A stretch of 64,000 nt of DNA from an uncultured Saprospiraceae bacterium (GTDB taxonomy: Bacteria > Bacteroidota > Bacteroidia > Chitinophagales > Saprospiraceae). Below are positions 8,725 through 17,101 of this stretch, one piece after another (the stretch's first letter is position 1; each line of letters opens with the position of its first letter). The notes below the pieces were generated by a model that did not search any database, was not told where the DNA came from, and saw only the letters and a list, made by a program, of their open reading frames with translations. The DNA lies in assembly GCA_938016265.1 (NCBI GenBank), contig CALLWB010000056.1, positions 1-64,000 of the forward strand, given 5' to 3'. Made by a program: the position numbers and the translations under genes.

Positions 8725-11700
8725 ATGAAAATTGTAAAATGGTTGGTCTATGGGATTATTTTCCTTGCTGTGTTATTGGCAGTTACCGCACTGGCAATAC
8801 CATATTTTTTTAAAGATGACATTTTTAAAGTCGTCAAAAAGGAAATGAATGATCGTCTTGATGCAAAGGTAGATTTCGATAATAATATTGGTTTGACCTT
8901 ATTTAGAAGTTTTCCGGATCTAAGTGTGCATATCTCAGATATAAAGGTAGTCGGCAAAAATGAATTCAAAGGTTTGCAGTTGGCGCATATTAAAGATGCC
9001 GATGTCAATCTTGACTTGATGTCCGTTATAAAAAACGACCGTCCTATAGAGGTGCATTCCTTCGAATTGGACCGCGCAACTATTTATGTGAAGATTCTCG
9101 AAAATGGAAAAGCGAACTACAATATCACAAAACCAACTAAAACATCCACCACTTCTTCCTCCGGAGATTATAAGGTAAAACTGGCTTCCTACAGATTTAC
9201 AAAATCTAACATCACTTTTGATGATGAAGCTTCCAATACCTTTGTAGAAATGAAAAATCTCTACCACAAAGGATCTGGAGATTTCACTTCGACGATTTAC
9301 GACCTGGTGACAACTACAAAAGCCGACCAACTTTCGGTAAGCAATAATGGTATAAAATACATCAATAGAGCAAAAACGGATATTGACCTTACACTAAATG
9401 TAGATACCAAAAAGTCTAAATACACCATCAAAGACAACGACATCAAGCTAAATGCATTGAGGCTCACTACAAGTGGCGAAGTAGAAATGCCAGGCGATGA
9501 TATTGTTATGAATATTAAGTTTAAAGCACCAGAAACGGATTTCAAATATTTGCTCTCTATGGTGCCAAGTGCATACACCAAAAATTTTGAAAATGTAGAT
9601 GCAAGTGGTAAAATGGCCTTCAAGGGCAATGTGAAAGGAAAATACAACGAAAATAGCCTTCCTGCATTTAATGTAAATCTGGAAATCGATAATGGAAAGT
9701 TCAAGTACCCGGATCTCCCAATGGGCGTGACGGATATCAATACTAAAGTAGCCGTAAAAAGTCCGGGCTCCGACCTAGACCGAATGACAGTGAATATCCC
9801 GTCTTTTCATATGAAATTGGGCGATAATCCGGTAGACGGATCGTTTGCATTGCGAACTCCAATTTCTGACCCTGATGTCAAAACCAAACTCAAAGGTATT
9901 GTTAATTTGGAATCGTTGTCCAAGGCATTTCCCCTTGACGGTGTCGAGAAACTAAAAGGATTGATTGATGCTGATGTGGATATCGATACCAAAATGTCGT
10001 ACGTAGAAAGTAAACAATATGACCGGATCGACATGAAAGGTGATTTCAAGATGAAAGACATTGATTATATCGCCAAAGGTATGCCGCCGGTAAAAATTAA
10101 GGATATGCAAATGGCCTTCACTCCAAAACATGTTGAGGTCAATAAAATGTGGGTGAAACTTGGGAAAAGCGACGTCAAAGCAGATGGTAGACTAGACAAT
10201 ATTCTGGCTTATTTTTCTCCAAACCTGACGATGAAAGGCGATTTGAATGTACGATCGGATTATTTTGATGCGAATGAATGGCTGGAAGAAGAAGACCCCA
10301 ATGATCCAACAGCCAACTACCAACCAGACGCCACCAATAGCAAAGAAGCTTTCGACCGGTTTGATTTTAATATCAACGCCAATTTTAAAAAGATTGATTA
10401 TGAAACGTACACCCTTGAAAATACAGTAGCCAAGGGGAATTTTACACCACAATCTGCCAAAATTGATAAGTTTAATACCAAAATCGGAGAAAGTGATATC
10501 GCAGCAACTGGTACATTAGATAATGTATATAACTACTTGTACGAAAATGCGGATTTGAAAGGGAATTTGAGGGTGAATTCTAAGAAGATCAATCTTAACG
10601 AACTCTCTTCGAGTGAAGAAACAACAGCTTCTACCACAGAGATTTCAGAACCGATACTTATCCCTGAAAATTTGGATATCAACCTAGCAACAGATATCAA
10701 CCATTTGATTTATGATAATATGGATTTTAAGGGAATGACCGGCAACCTTAAAGTGAAAAACGAACGAGTTTCCATCAATGATTTTGAAGGAGGAACCATG
10801 GGCGGCCAGTTTGCAATGGATGGATTTTATGATACCAAAAAGAAAGAAAATCCAAAATTTCAATTGGACTATGATATGAAGAAGATGGATTTTCAAAAAA
10901 CGTTTAAAACACTGAATTCGGTAAAACAAATCGCTCCAATTGCTGAATTTATTGAAGGACTGTTTTCTACTTCTTTATCCTTAAAAGGAAACCTGAAACA
11001 GGACATGTCTGTAGATTATAATACGCTAACAGGGGATGGGATTTTCAATACGCTTAATGCGGTTATTAAAAACTTCAAACCGCTTGCTGATATTGGAGCA
11101 AAAATGAATCTGCGCGAGCTGAAAAATCTCGAAATTGTAGATACTAAAAACTGGTTTGAATTGGTAGATGGTAAAGTCGTTGTCAAACCTTTTGAAACAA
11201 ATCTCAAGGACACAAAGATCGCAGCCCAAGGTTCACACGGTATCACCAAACAAGACATGAACTATGAAATGAAGTTCACTGTTCCCAGAGATAAATTAGA
11301 AAAAAGCTCCATCGGATCTGCTGCAAATACAGGAATCGGACTATTAGGAGAACAGGCAAAAAAACTAGGACTGAATATCGCACAGGGGGATAATATCAAC
11401 TTCATGGTATTCCTTAAAGGATCTGTTACCAAACCAAAAATAAATATCAAACTGCTTGGCACAAGTGGCAAATCTGTTCAGGAAGAAGTCGTCGACCAAG
11501 TAAAAGAGGTGGCTGAAGAAAAAGTAGAAGAGGTAAAAGACAAGGCTCAAGAACAAGTCAATGAACAAGTAGATAAGGTGACGGATAAAGTAGACAAAGA
11601 AGTGGACAAGGTAGTCGACAAGGGAACTGAAATCGTAAAAGACAAAGTCGGTGAAGTAATAGGGGATACGTTAATTGGCAAAATTGATGATATCATTGGA

Positions 11701-11826
11701 GATAAAGTAGGCGGTAAGGTAGGTGAAGTGCTAGGAGATGGTGCAAAGGAAGAACTAGATAAGCTGAAAGATAAAATCAAACTTCCATTTGGAGGAAAAA
11801 ACAAAAACAAAAAAGGCAAAAACTGA
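8725..11826 (+). CDS. AsmA-like envelope protein with amphipathic C-terminal tail
   Basis: 1033 residues. One N-terminal transmembrane helix (about 7-29) is followed by the AsmA N-terminal signature (FPDLSVHISDIKVVGKNEFKG, then LANADV-type strand repeats) and a very long beta-rich repeat-groove region, ending in the AsmA C-terminal domain (NFMVFLKGSVTKPKINIKLLG). AsmA-like proteins form bridge-like grooves that move phospholipids between inner and outer membrane, and that is the likely role here. The last ~115 residues are unusual: a Lys/Glu/Asp/Val-rich amphipathic repeat (VDKVTDKVDKEVDKVVDKG and similar) ending in KNKNKKGKN, resembling LEA or apolipoprotein repeats. It stands alone, with a -7 box at 8695. 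Confidence 0.88.
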   Translation: MKIVKWLVYGIIFLAVLLAVTALAIPYFFKDDIFKVVKKEMNDRLDAKVDFDNNIGLTLFRSFPDLSVHISDIKVVGKNEFKGLQLAHIKDADVNLDLMSVIKNDRPIEVHSFELDRATIYVKILENGKANYNITKPTKTSTTSSSGDYKVKLASYRFTKSNITFDDEASNTFVEMKNLYHKGSGDFTSTIYDLVTTTKADQLSVSNNGIKYINRAKTDIDLTLNVDTKKSKYTIKDNDIKLNALRLTTSGEVEMPGDDIVMNIKFKAPETDFKYLLSMVPSAYTKNFENVDASGKMAFKGNVKGKYNENSLPAFNVNLEIDNGKFKYPDLPMGVTDINTKVAVKSPGSDLDRMTVNIPSFHMKLGDNPVDGSFALRTPISDPDVKTKLKGIVNLESLSKAFPLDGVEKLKGLIDADVDIDTKMSYVESKQYDRIDMKGDFKMKDIDYIAKGMPPVKIKDMQMAFTPKHVEVNKMWVKLGKSDVKADGRLDNILAYFSPNLTMKGDLNVRSDYFDANEWLEEEDPNDPTANYQPDATNSKEAFDRFDFNINANFKKIDYETYTLENTVAKGNFTPQSAKIDKFNTKIGESDIAATGTLDNVYNYLYENADLKGNLRVNSKKINLNELSSSEETTASTTEISEPILIPENLDINLATDINHLIYDNMDFKGMTGNLKVKNERVSINDFEGGTMGGQFAMDGFYDTKKKENPKFQLDYDMKKMDFQKTFKTLNSVKQIAPIAEFIEGLFSTSLSLKGNLKQDMSVDYNTLTGDGIFNTLNAVIKNFKPLADIGAKMNLRELKNLEIVDTKNWFELVDGKVVVKPFETNLKDTKIAAQGSHGITKQDMNYEMKFTVPRDKLEKSSIGSAANTGIGLLGEQAKKLGLNIAQGDNINFMVFLKGSVTKPKINIKLLGTSGKSVQEEVVDQVKEVAEEKVEEVKDKAQEQVNEQVDKVTDKVDKEVDKVVDKGTEIVKDKVGEVIGDTLIGKIDDIIGDKVGGKVGEVLGDGAKEELDKLKDKIKLPFGGKNKNKKGKN

Positions 11827-11907
11827 TACTGCGCTGATCCGTAGGTGCAATTGTTAAAGCCATGTTAATTATAAGTTCAAAGAGGTAATATTCCCAGAAA
11901 AATAATT

Positions 11908-11915
11908 TACATTTG
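11908..11915 (+). promoter_or_regulatory. -7 box of the lipoprotein/TPR operon
   Basis: TACATTTG matches TAnnTTTG and lies 31 nt before the GTG start at 11946. Confidence 0.4.
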
Positions 11916-11945
11916 TTTAATTAAAAGATTAGTTAAACAAATTTT

Positions 11946-13055
11946 GTGTTGGTTTTACCCCAGTTCCATTCCTACAAATTTCCTATTGCCATAAGCAGTT
12001 TTACCGTGCTGGTGATGATCCTCCTGTTTGCCAGTTGCCAGACAAATCAAATCAGTATTTCTCAATCATTGGAAGGGATTTGGTTAGGATGTTATGCCGA
12101 ACTCGACAAAAAAACACCAAGAGTCCGTCTGTTCGATCTTAAACCAGACAATACCTACACCAATATCATTTATGAGCACGAAACAGTAGAAGGAGGGTGG
12201 AGTGCCAAAAAGAACAAAATGCTGCTGGATACTATAGAGTATACGATCGGCAAGTTGGCCGCGGATAGCTTAATCCTCGAAAATAATGTCAGAGTTATCT
12301 ATAAGAAAGCAATAGACGCCCCATTTTCCCAAACAAAAACCGAATTAGAAAGCTCCCTGGAAAATACAGCATGGGAATCCAAGACCAGTCAAGGAATCAC
12401 CAAACTTCTTTTTACCTACGAAAAAGTATACTACCTACCTCCCAATGGCCAGCTGGAAGTATTTTGTTGGAAAGTAGAAAAGTATCAAGAGGTCGCCCTC
12501 TTATATTATAGAGGAAACAAACATGCCTGCAACGAACTTCCTTCCCACCTCAAACAACTAACAAAACTTAATGACAAGTTGCTGGCCTTCAAAAACTACG
12601 GTGTCTCCAATAGAAACCTAGAGTCATTTACCAAAGTTCCTTATAAAGAAAGCGATATCAAAGACCTAGATGCACTAAACGTGTTTCAGGCATGCAGTCT
12701 ATATACAAGGTACAATTGTGGTACAATGATGAATGTCAACACACAACCAGCAAAAGCGATCAATTATTACCTCAACAAATTTAAATTTGTGTCTGGTACT
12801 GAAAACGAATCCGGCTTCTTACGCCTACGATTTTTGATCAACTGCAAGGGTGAATTGGCCAACTTCGACCTGGAAGGGATGAATGAAGAGTACGAAGCGT
12901 TTGACTTTGACAAAAAAATAACCGATCAGTTTATCCATCTTTCTAAAGAAATTGATCACTGGATTGGGTATGAACGTAAAGGGGAGTTTTTTGATTGTGA
13001 TAAAAATATGCTGTTTAAAATTAAAAAAGGCCAGTTGGTCGATATTTCACCATGA
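11946..13055 (+). CDS. Hypothetical lipoprotein (possible NlpE-like N-terminal part)
   Basis: 369 residues from a GTG start; no ATG is available upstream of the signal peptide, and TTG at 11949 is the only close alternative. The signal peptide ends in a clear lipobox (LLFASC, Cys31). The first half has SLEGIWLGCYAE...LFDLKPDNTYTNIIYE and a second ENTAWESKTSQGITKLLF...NGQLEVF segment, a duplicated pattern seen in small lipocalin-like or copper-resistance lipoproteins. The C-terminal half (YYLNKFKFVSGTENESGFLRLRFLINCKGE) resembles a TonB C-terminal-like fold (energy-transduction family). It overlaps the TPR gene by 4 bp (ATGA), so the two are coupled. Function unknown. Confidence 0.7.
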   Translation: MLVLPQFHSYKFPIAISSFTVLVMILLFASCQTNQISISQSLEGIWLGCYAELDKKTPRVRLFDLKPDNTYTNIIYEHETVEGGWSAKKNKMLLDTIEYTIGKLAADSLILENNVRVIYKKAIDAPFSQTKTELESSLENTAWESKTSQGITKLLFTYEKVYYLPPNGQLEVFCWKVEKYQEVALLYYRGNKHACNELPSHLKQLTKLNDKLLAFKNYGVSNRNLESFTKVPYKESDIKDLDALNVFQACSLYTRYNCGTMMNVNTQPAKAINYYLNKFKFVSGTENESGFLRLRFLINCKGELANFDLEGMNEEYEAFDFDKKITDQFIHLSKEIDHWIGYERKGEFFDCDKNMLFKIKKGQLVDISP

Positions 13056-13855
13056 AAAACAACATTAGCTATATCATCGCCTTGGTTGTTTGCCTGATCT
13101 GTTTTTCGGGGTGCGTGCCTGATTCCTTCAAGGACGAAAAACGAAAAGAGAAGGCCAGAGAATGGACAGAAAAAGCGAGGTCGCAGTATGGGGCGTTGTG
13201 GACGGCTTCTTTGGATTCTGCGATTTATCATTATCCTGAGGGAGCGGATCCTTATTATTCGAAGTCTGTGCGACAATTTAGAAGAGGCGACATGATTGAG
13301 GGAATTCGCAACTTGGACAAAGCAGCAAAGTTAGATCCATTTAATTACCTCAATTACCTTGGGTTTGTGCACATGCTTTATCTGCGGGATTACGAGCGGG
13401 CGGAAGAGATTTTCCAAATAGCTATTGACAATAAGATTTATGCAGACATTATTATTGCAGGATCTGCCTACATGCGATTAGGAATCGTGCAATACAAGCT
13501 CGGAAAGTATGAGCAAGCCATAAAATCGTTTGATGAGGAGGTGCGACGATCCGGAGAAAAGAATGCCTACAACTACACCTTTGTCTATCGTGGAATAGCG
13601 AAATACCTTTCCGGAGACAAACAAGGTGCCCTACAAGACTTTGATAAAGCCATCGAGCTCTGGGATAAATGTCCAGAGGCGTATTATCGTAAAGCCCTAG
13701 TTTTGGAAGAGATGGGCGACAAAAAAATGGCTTGCAAAATGGCTCAAAAAGCCTTGCTCAACAAAAGCTTCATCTCCGAAAATCCACATCGTAGCTATGT
13801 CGATCAGCTTCATTTATCTGACATCGAAGAACTATTTGACCGTACTTGCCGATAG
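13052..13855 (+). CDS. TPR-repeat lipoprotein
   Basis: 267 residues with signal peptide and lipobox CFSGC (Cys21). At least four tetratricopeptide repeats follow, for example RRGDMIEGIRNLDKAAKLDPFNY, RLGIVQYKLGKYEQAIKSFDEE and LSGDKQGALQDFDKAIELWDKCPEAYY. TPRs make helical scaffolds for protein binding; the partner is probably the lipoprotein encoded just upstream, whose stop overlaps this start codon (ATGA). Likely periplasmic or membrane-anchored. The specific role is not known. Confidence 0.8.
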   Translation: MKNNISYIIALVVCLICFSGCVPDSFKDEKRKEKAREWTEKARSQYGALWTASLDSAIYHYPEGADPYYSKSVRQFRRGDMIEGIRNLDKAAKLDPFNYLNYLGFVHMLYLRDYERAEEIFQIAIDNKIYADIIIAGSAYMRLGIVQYKLGKYEQAIKSFDEEVRRSGEKNAYNYTFVYRGIAKYLSGDKQGALQDFDKAIELWDKCPEAYYRKALVLEEMGDKKMACKMAQKALLNKSFISENPHRSYVDQLHLSDIEELFDRTCR

Positions 13856-14053
13856 AATTCTGGTAATTGGCCAGCATTTCCAAAAATAAAAAATCCAGTC
13901 ATCTTGCCATTCTTCACGGTTATCCTACAAACCGTGCCACTCACTAACTCCAAGCTAGAACAAGGAATATTAGGGCAACCTATACCGTTTATTCACTATC
14001 TACTTCTATAGACTTTATGGCGAATCTCCTATTAATTATTAAAGCCAAAAAAA

Positions 14054-15193
14054 ATGAAAATGAATAAACTTATTATTACACTTACGTTAATGCTGGTTCT
14101 TATTTCACAATCAGTATTCAGTCAAAATGGGCAATATGATGTCCGATTAGTTCAGGACACTTTTACTTGTCAACCGTTGGAGTTGTTTATAGATATAGAG
14201 ATAAAAGCATCTACTCCTGCCAATGAATTTTTTATGTCTGATCAAAATTATCGGATCTCCTTCACTAAAGATCAATTGGATGCTTTCAATGGCACAAATG
14301 TTTGGATTGAAGAAGAGTTAACCATTTCAGATGTTATCATTCAGGATGGTGTATACTCACTTTATAGTCCACATACGCTTACAGGGTCATTAGATTCTAT
14401 TCTTTCTTACAATGTTGTATTAGCTGGAGGATCAGGATATCGAGTTACTGCAGATGAGTGGGTAAAGGTCGGGAAGTTAGGATTTGAGCAGGCAGATCTA
14501 TTATGTATTGATCTTATCTGGCACACCCATAGCCCTGAAGATTTTCCTCCTACCTTCATTGGTGAAAAAATTGGAGGCGCAGGTGGCGTCTTATATGAGG
14601 TAGAAGAAGGAGAATATGATAATTATTCCATTTGTACTTTTTGCGCAGTGCCAGTAGAACTCACCGCTTTTACCGCCGAAAACATAGACAACAAATACGT
14701 AGCACTCAATTGGCACACCGCCAGCGAACTCAACAATAGCCACTTCGAAGTACAACGAAAAGCGGACGATGGCAATTGGAGGGAAATAGGGAAAGTCACT
14801 GGAAATGGTACTACGAATGAACCGAATTCTTACACCTTTAATGATAAAGATGTCCCAGTAGGGAAAGTCTACTATCGGTTGAAACAAGTAGATTATGATG
14901 ACGCTTTTGAGAATAGCGACATTGTTTACGTCCGTTTTGGCAATCGATTTGAAGACGATATGACGTTATTTCCGAATCCGGTAAGCGATCATTTTAATAT
15001 TGCGTTTTCTAAATCGGACTATCAGATAGAGCGAATTGAGGTTTATGATATGAAAGGCAGCCTGGTTTTACCAGAAATAACGGCCAATAATGAAAACGAG
15101 TTTCAAGTAAACACGGATCAATTGGCCAAGGGAATGTACATGGTCAGCGTCTATTTGAATGTCGGAGTCGCAAACAGAAAATTTGTCAAGTAA
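14054..15193 (+). CDS. Secreted protein with Fn3-like module and T9SS type A sorting domain
   Basis: 379 residues; a signal peptide (ending VFSQ, about residue 24), a unique N-terminal region resembling a cohesin-like beta-sandwich (RLVQDTFTCQPLELFIDIEIKA...), then VELTAFTAENIDNKYVALNWHTASELNNSHFEVQRK...YYRLKQVDYD, the Fn3-like linker typical of Bacteroidota, and finally the C-terminal T9SS type A sorting domain (LFPNPVSDHFNIAF...IEVYDMKGSL...LAKGMYMVSVY). It should be exported by Sec and then T9SS to the surface. ATG codons at 14054 and 14060 are both possible starts. It is followed by a terminator at 15292. Confidence 0.82.
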   Translation: MKMNKLIITLTLMLVLISQSVFSQNGQYDVRLVQDTFTCQPLELFIDIEIKASTPANEFFMSDQNYRISFTKDQLDAFNGTNVWIEEELTISDVIIQDGVYSLYSPHTLTGSLDSILSYNVVLAGGSGYRVTADEWVKVGKLGFEQADLLCIDLIWHTHSPEDFPPTFIGEKIGGAGGVLYEVEEGEYDNYSICTFCAVPVELTAFTAENIDNKYVALNWHTASELNNSHFEVQRKADDGNWREIGKVTGNGTTNEPNSYTFNDKDVPVGKVYYRLKQVDYDDAFENSDIVYVRFGNRFEDDMTLFPNPVSDHFNIAFSKSDYQIERIEVYDMKGSLVLPEITANNENEFQVNTDQLAKGMYMVSVYLNVGVANRKFVK

Positions 15194-15291
15194 TTGACTT
15201 TAAATAGTAATAAATCAAGAACCCGTTCATTGATGATTGCGTAGGATGTTTTTACCTTGCGGGTTGCGCCATTCTACAAATCATTGATGAC

Positions 15292-15323
15292 AAAAGTCTT
15301 CCCCAAAAGGGAAGGCTTTTTTG
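15292..15323 (+). terminator. Intrinsic terminator after the T9SS cargo gene
   Basis: A 10-bp stem (15294-15303 with 15309-15318, one G-U pair), 5-nt loop and T-run. About 100 bp after the stop codon at 15193. The rest of the 15194-15560 intergenic region shows nothing else except a short palindrome GGGCTAAAGCCC near 15410. Confidence 0.7.
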
Positions 15324-15560
15324 TTTAGGGATGGATCAATTTTTCAATAACCACTGTCTGCAGGCCGAGATTAATTGACAAACAAAATGACTTTAATCCT
15401 GGCCATATTCAGGGCTAAAGCCCATTTTAATTGAAACGAATCCACCATTCACCATCAACAAATCCTACCATTTACTAATTTTAACCATCCAACATGCATC
15501 CCTTTGAAAAATGAGTTGTCTTTAAAATAAAATCAATTTCATTAACAAAAAAAGAATAAT

Positions 15561-16262
15561 ATGTCGCTTACCAAATTCACCTTCCTTTTGCTTGCTGGAT
15601 GCTTCATTGGATTGACTTCGTTCACCAACCATCCTTCTACCGATAAAACAATCAACAATTCACTAGAACCATTTACCCACATTCAAATGAGCGGAGCCTA
15701 TGATGTAGAGATTATCCAGGGAGAGACGCATGCAATAGAATTTGACGGGCATAAGTACGCCGAAGAAGCATTCATTGTAACTGTAAAAAATGGACATCTA
15801 AGAGTTGCTCTAAGGGAATCAGTAAAATATATCAAAGACGTCCTTGTAAAAATTACCGTTCAAAATCTGGAAAGTATTACCGCCTCAGGGGCACATAAAA
15901 TAACCTCCAAAGACAAACTAACCGCAGACAATTTGGAGTTGAAAATAAGCGGAGCAACCACCATGGTTTTAGAGGTAGAAGCAAACAATATCGATGCTAC
16001 GGCCTCCGGTGTCAGCAAAACTACATTGTCTGGAAATACCAACTCCCTCTGCTTCAAACTGTCTGGAGTCAGCAAGTTGAATACCTATGAGCTCGAGGCT
16101 AATGTTGTTAATTTATCGATCTCCGGTGCAAGCAACGCTAATGTCACTTCCAACGATGAACTAGATATAAAAGCTTCTGGTGTAAGTAAAGTAAACTACA
16201 AAGGAGATCCCGGAAAATTAGAAAAGAAGGTAACCGGTGCTAGCAGGATAAAGAAAATATAA
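15561..16262 (+). CDS. Head GIN domain (DUF2807) auto-transporter adhesin-like protein
   Basis: 233 residues with a signal peptide (LLLAGCFIGLTSF, not a strict lipobox). The mature part is the DUF2807 right-handed beta-solenoid: LEPFTHIQMSGAYDVEIIQGE, then repeated SGA/SGVSK turns about every 20 residues (ITASGAHKI, LKISGATTM, ATASGVSKT, KLSGVSKL, SISGASNA, KASGVSKV, VTGASRIKK). These are periplasmic or surface-exposed proteins of unknown ligand, common in Bacteroidota. Monocistronic, flanked by terminators at 15292 and 16311. Confidence 0.85.
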   Translation: MSLTKFTFLLLAGCFIGLTSFTNHPSTDKTINNSLEPFTHIQMSGAYDVEIIQGETHAIEFDGHKYAEEAFIVTVKNGHLRVALRESVKYIKDVLVKITVQNLESITASGAHKITSKDKLTADNLELKISGATTMVLEVEANNIDATASGVSKTTLSGNTNSLCFKLSGVSKLNTYELEANVVNLSISGASNANVTSNDELDIKASGVSKVNYKGDPGKLEKKVTGASRIKKI

Positions 16263-16310
16263 CCTCAAAATTAAGTCAGCTTTGTCATATTCAACACAAA
16301 CGTTGAAAAG

Positions 16311-16338
16311 AAAAGACCGGTAATATCCGGTCTTTTTT
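16311..16338 (+). terminator. Intrinsic terminator after the DUF2807 gene
   Basis: A perfect 10-bp stem (16311-16320 with 16327-16336), 6-nt loop, ending in TTTTTTG. About 50 bp after the stop codon. Confidence 0.85.
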
Positions 16339-16468
16339 GTTTGGTAAAACGTTGAAGCAGTTATTGGTAATCCGATTTCCTAATCAAGTACTTGTTTGGA
16401 ATACACCGAATCACTAAAACAATCCAAAATTAATTCCTAAATTCGCCATCCAACTAACAAAACCGAAA

Positions 16469-16897
16469 ATGGCGACTTTTTTCAACCAGGAAATCAATAT
16501 AGAAACACTCAATGGCATGGGCCAGCAGTCCATGGCAGGAAATCTGGAAATAGAATTTACAGAAATAGGGGAGGACTTTCTGATTGCTAAAATGCCCATC
16601 AACTCCAAAACTGTACAGCCAATGGGAATGCTGCATGGAGGTGCCTCAGTGGTACTGGCTGAAACCATCGGCAGTGTTGCATCCAACATTATTGTGACCA
16701 ATCAGGAAAGTGGCAAGTTTGCCGTCGGACTCGCTATCAATGCCAATCATCTCCGTCCAGTAACAAGTGGCTATGTATTTGCAAGATGTACTCCGCTACA
16801 CACTGGCAAAACCACCCACGTATGGGACATCAAAATCACAAACGAAGACAAAAAACTAGTTTGCACCAGCAGATTAACTATGGCAATTGTTAGTTAA
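16469..16897 (+). CDS. Hotdog-fold acyl-CoA thioesterase (PaaI/MenI-like)
   Basis: 142 residues, the whole length being one hotdog domain. The segment QPMGMLHGGASVVLAETIGSV contains the HGG...E signature of the PaaI/YdiI group, in which the Glu is the catalytic acid. It ends with VGLAINANHLRPVTSGYV and the VWDIKITNEDKKLVCTSRLT strand typical of the family. Homologues hydrolyse 1,4-dihydroxy-2-naphthoyl-CoA in menaquinone synthesis or phenylacetyl-type CoA esters; which one applies cannot be decided here since no men or paa gene is nearby. Cytoplasmic, probably tetrameric. Confidence 0.85.
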   Translation: MATFFNQEINIETLNGMGQQSMAGNLEIEFTEIGEDFLIAKMPINSKTVQPMGMLHGGASVVLAETIGSVASNIIVTNQESGKFAVGLAINANHLRPVTSGYVFARCTPLHTGKTTHVWDIKITNEDKKLVCTSRLTMAIVS

Positions 16898-17101
16898 AAT
16901 GGAAAATTAAAGACATTTGACCATATAATGACAAAAGTATAACAATCCAGAGGAAATTTTATGCTAATATTCTAGGTATTGATTGTATATTCGCATACTT
17001 TTTATTGCAAAAGTGTCAATACTCGAATTTTTATTTCGTTTTATTAAACAAATTGATATTTATTCTCTCTACAGTATAAATTAAAAACCAAACAAGTGAA
17101 A

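Noticed and set aside
10247-10429. Plus-strand alternative frame within the AsmA-like gene
   Set aside because: Out-of-frame shadow; the main frame is continuous over 1033 codons.
15396-15440. GGGCTAAAGCCC palindrome as a REP-like element
   Set aside because: Only one copy seen in the window and no partner palindrome; not enough to call.
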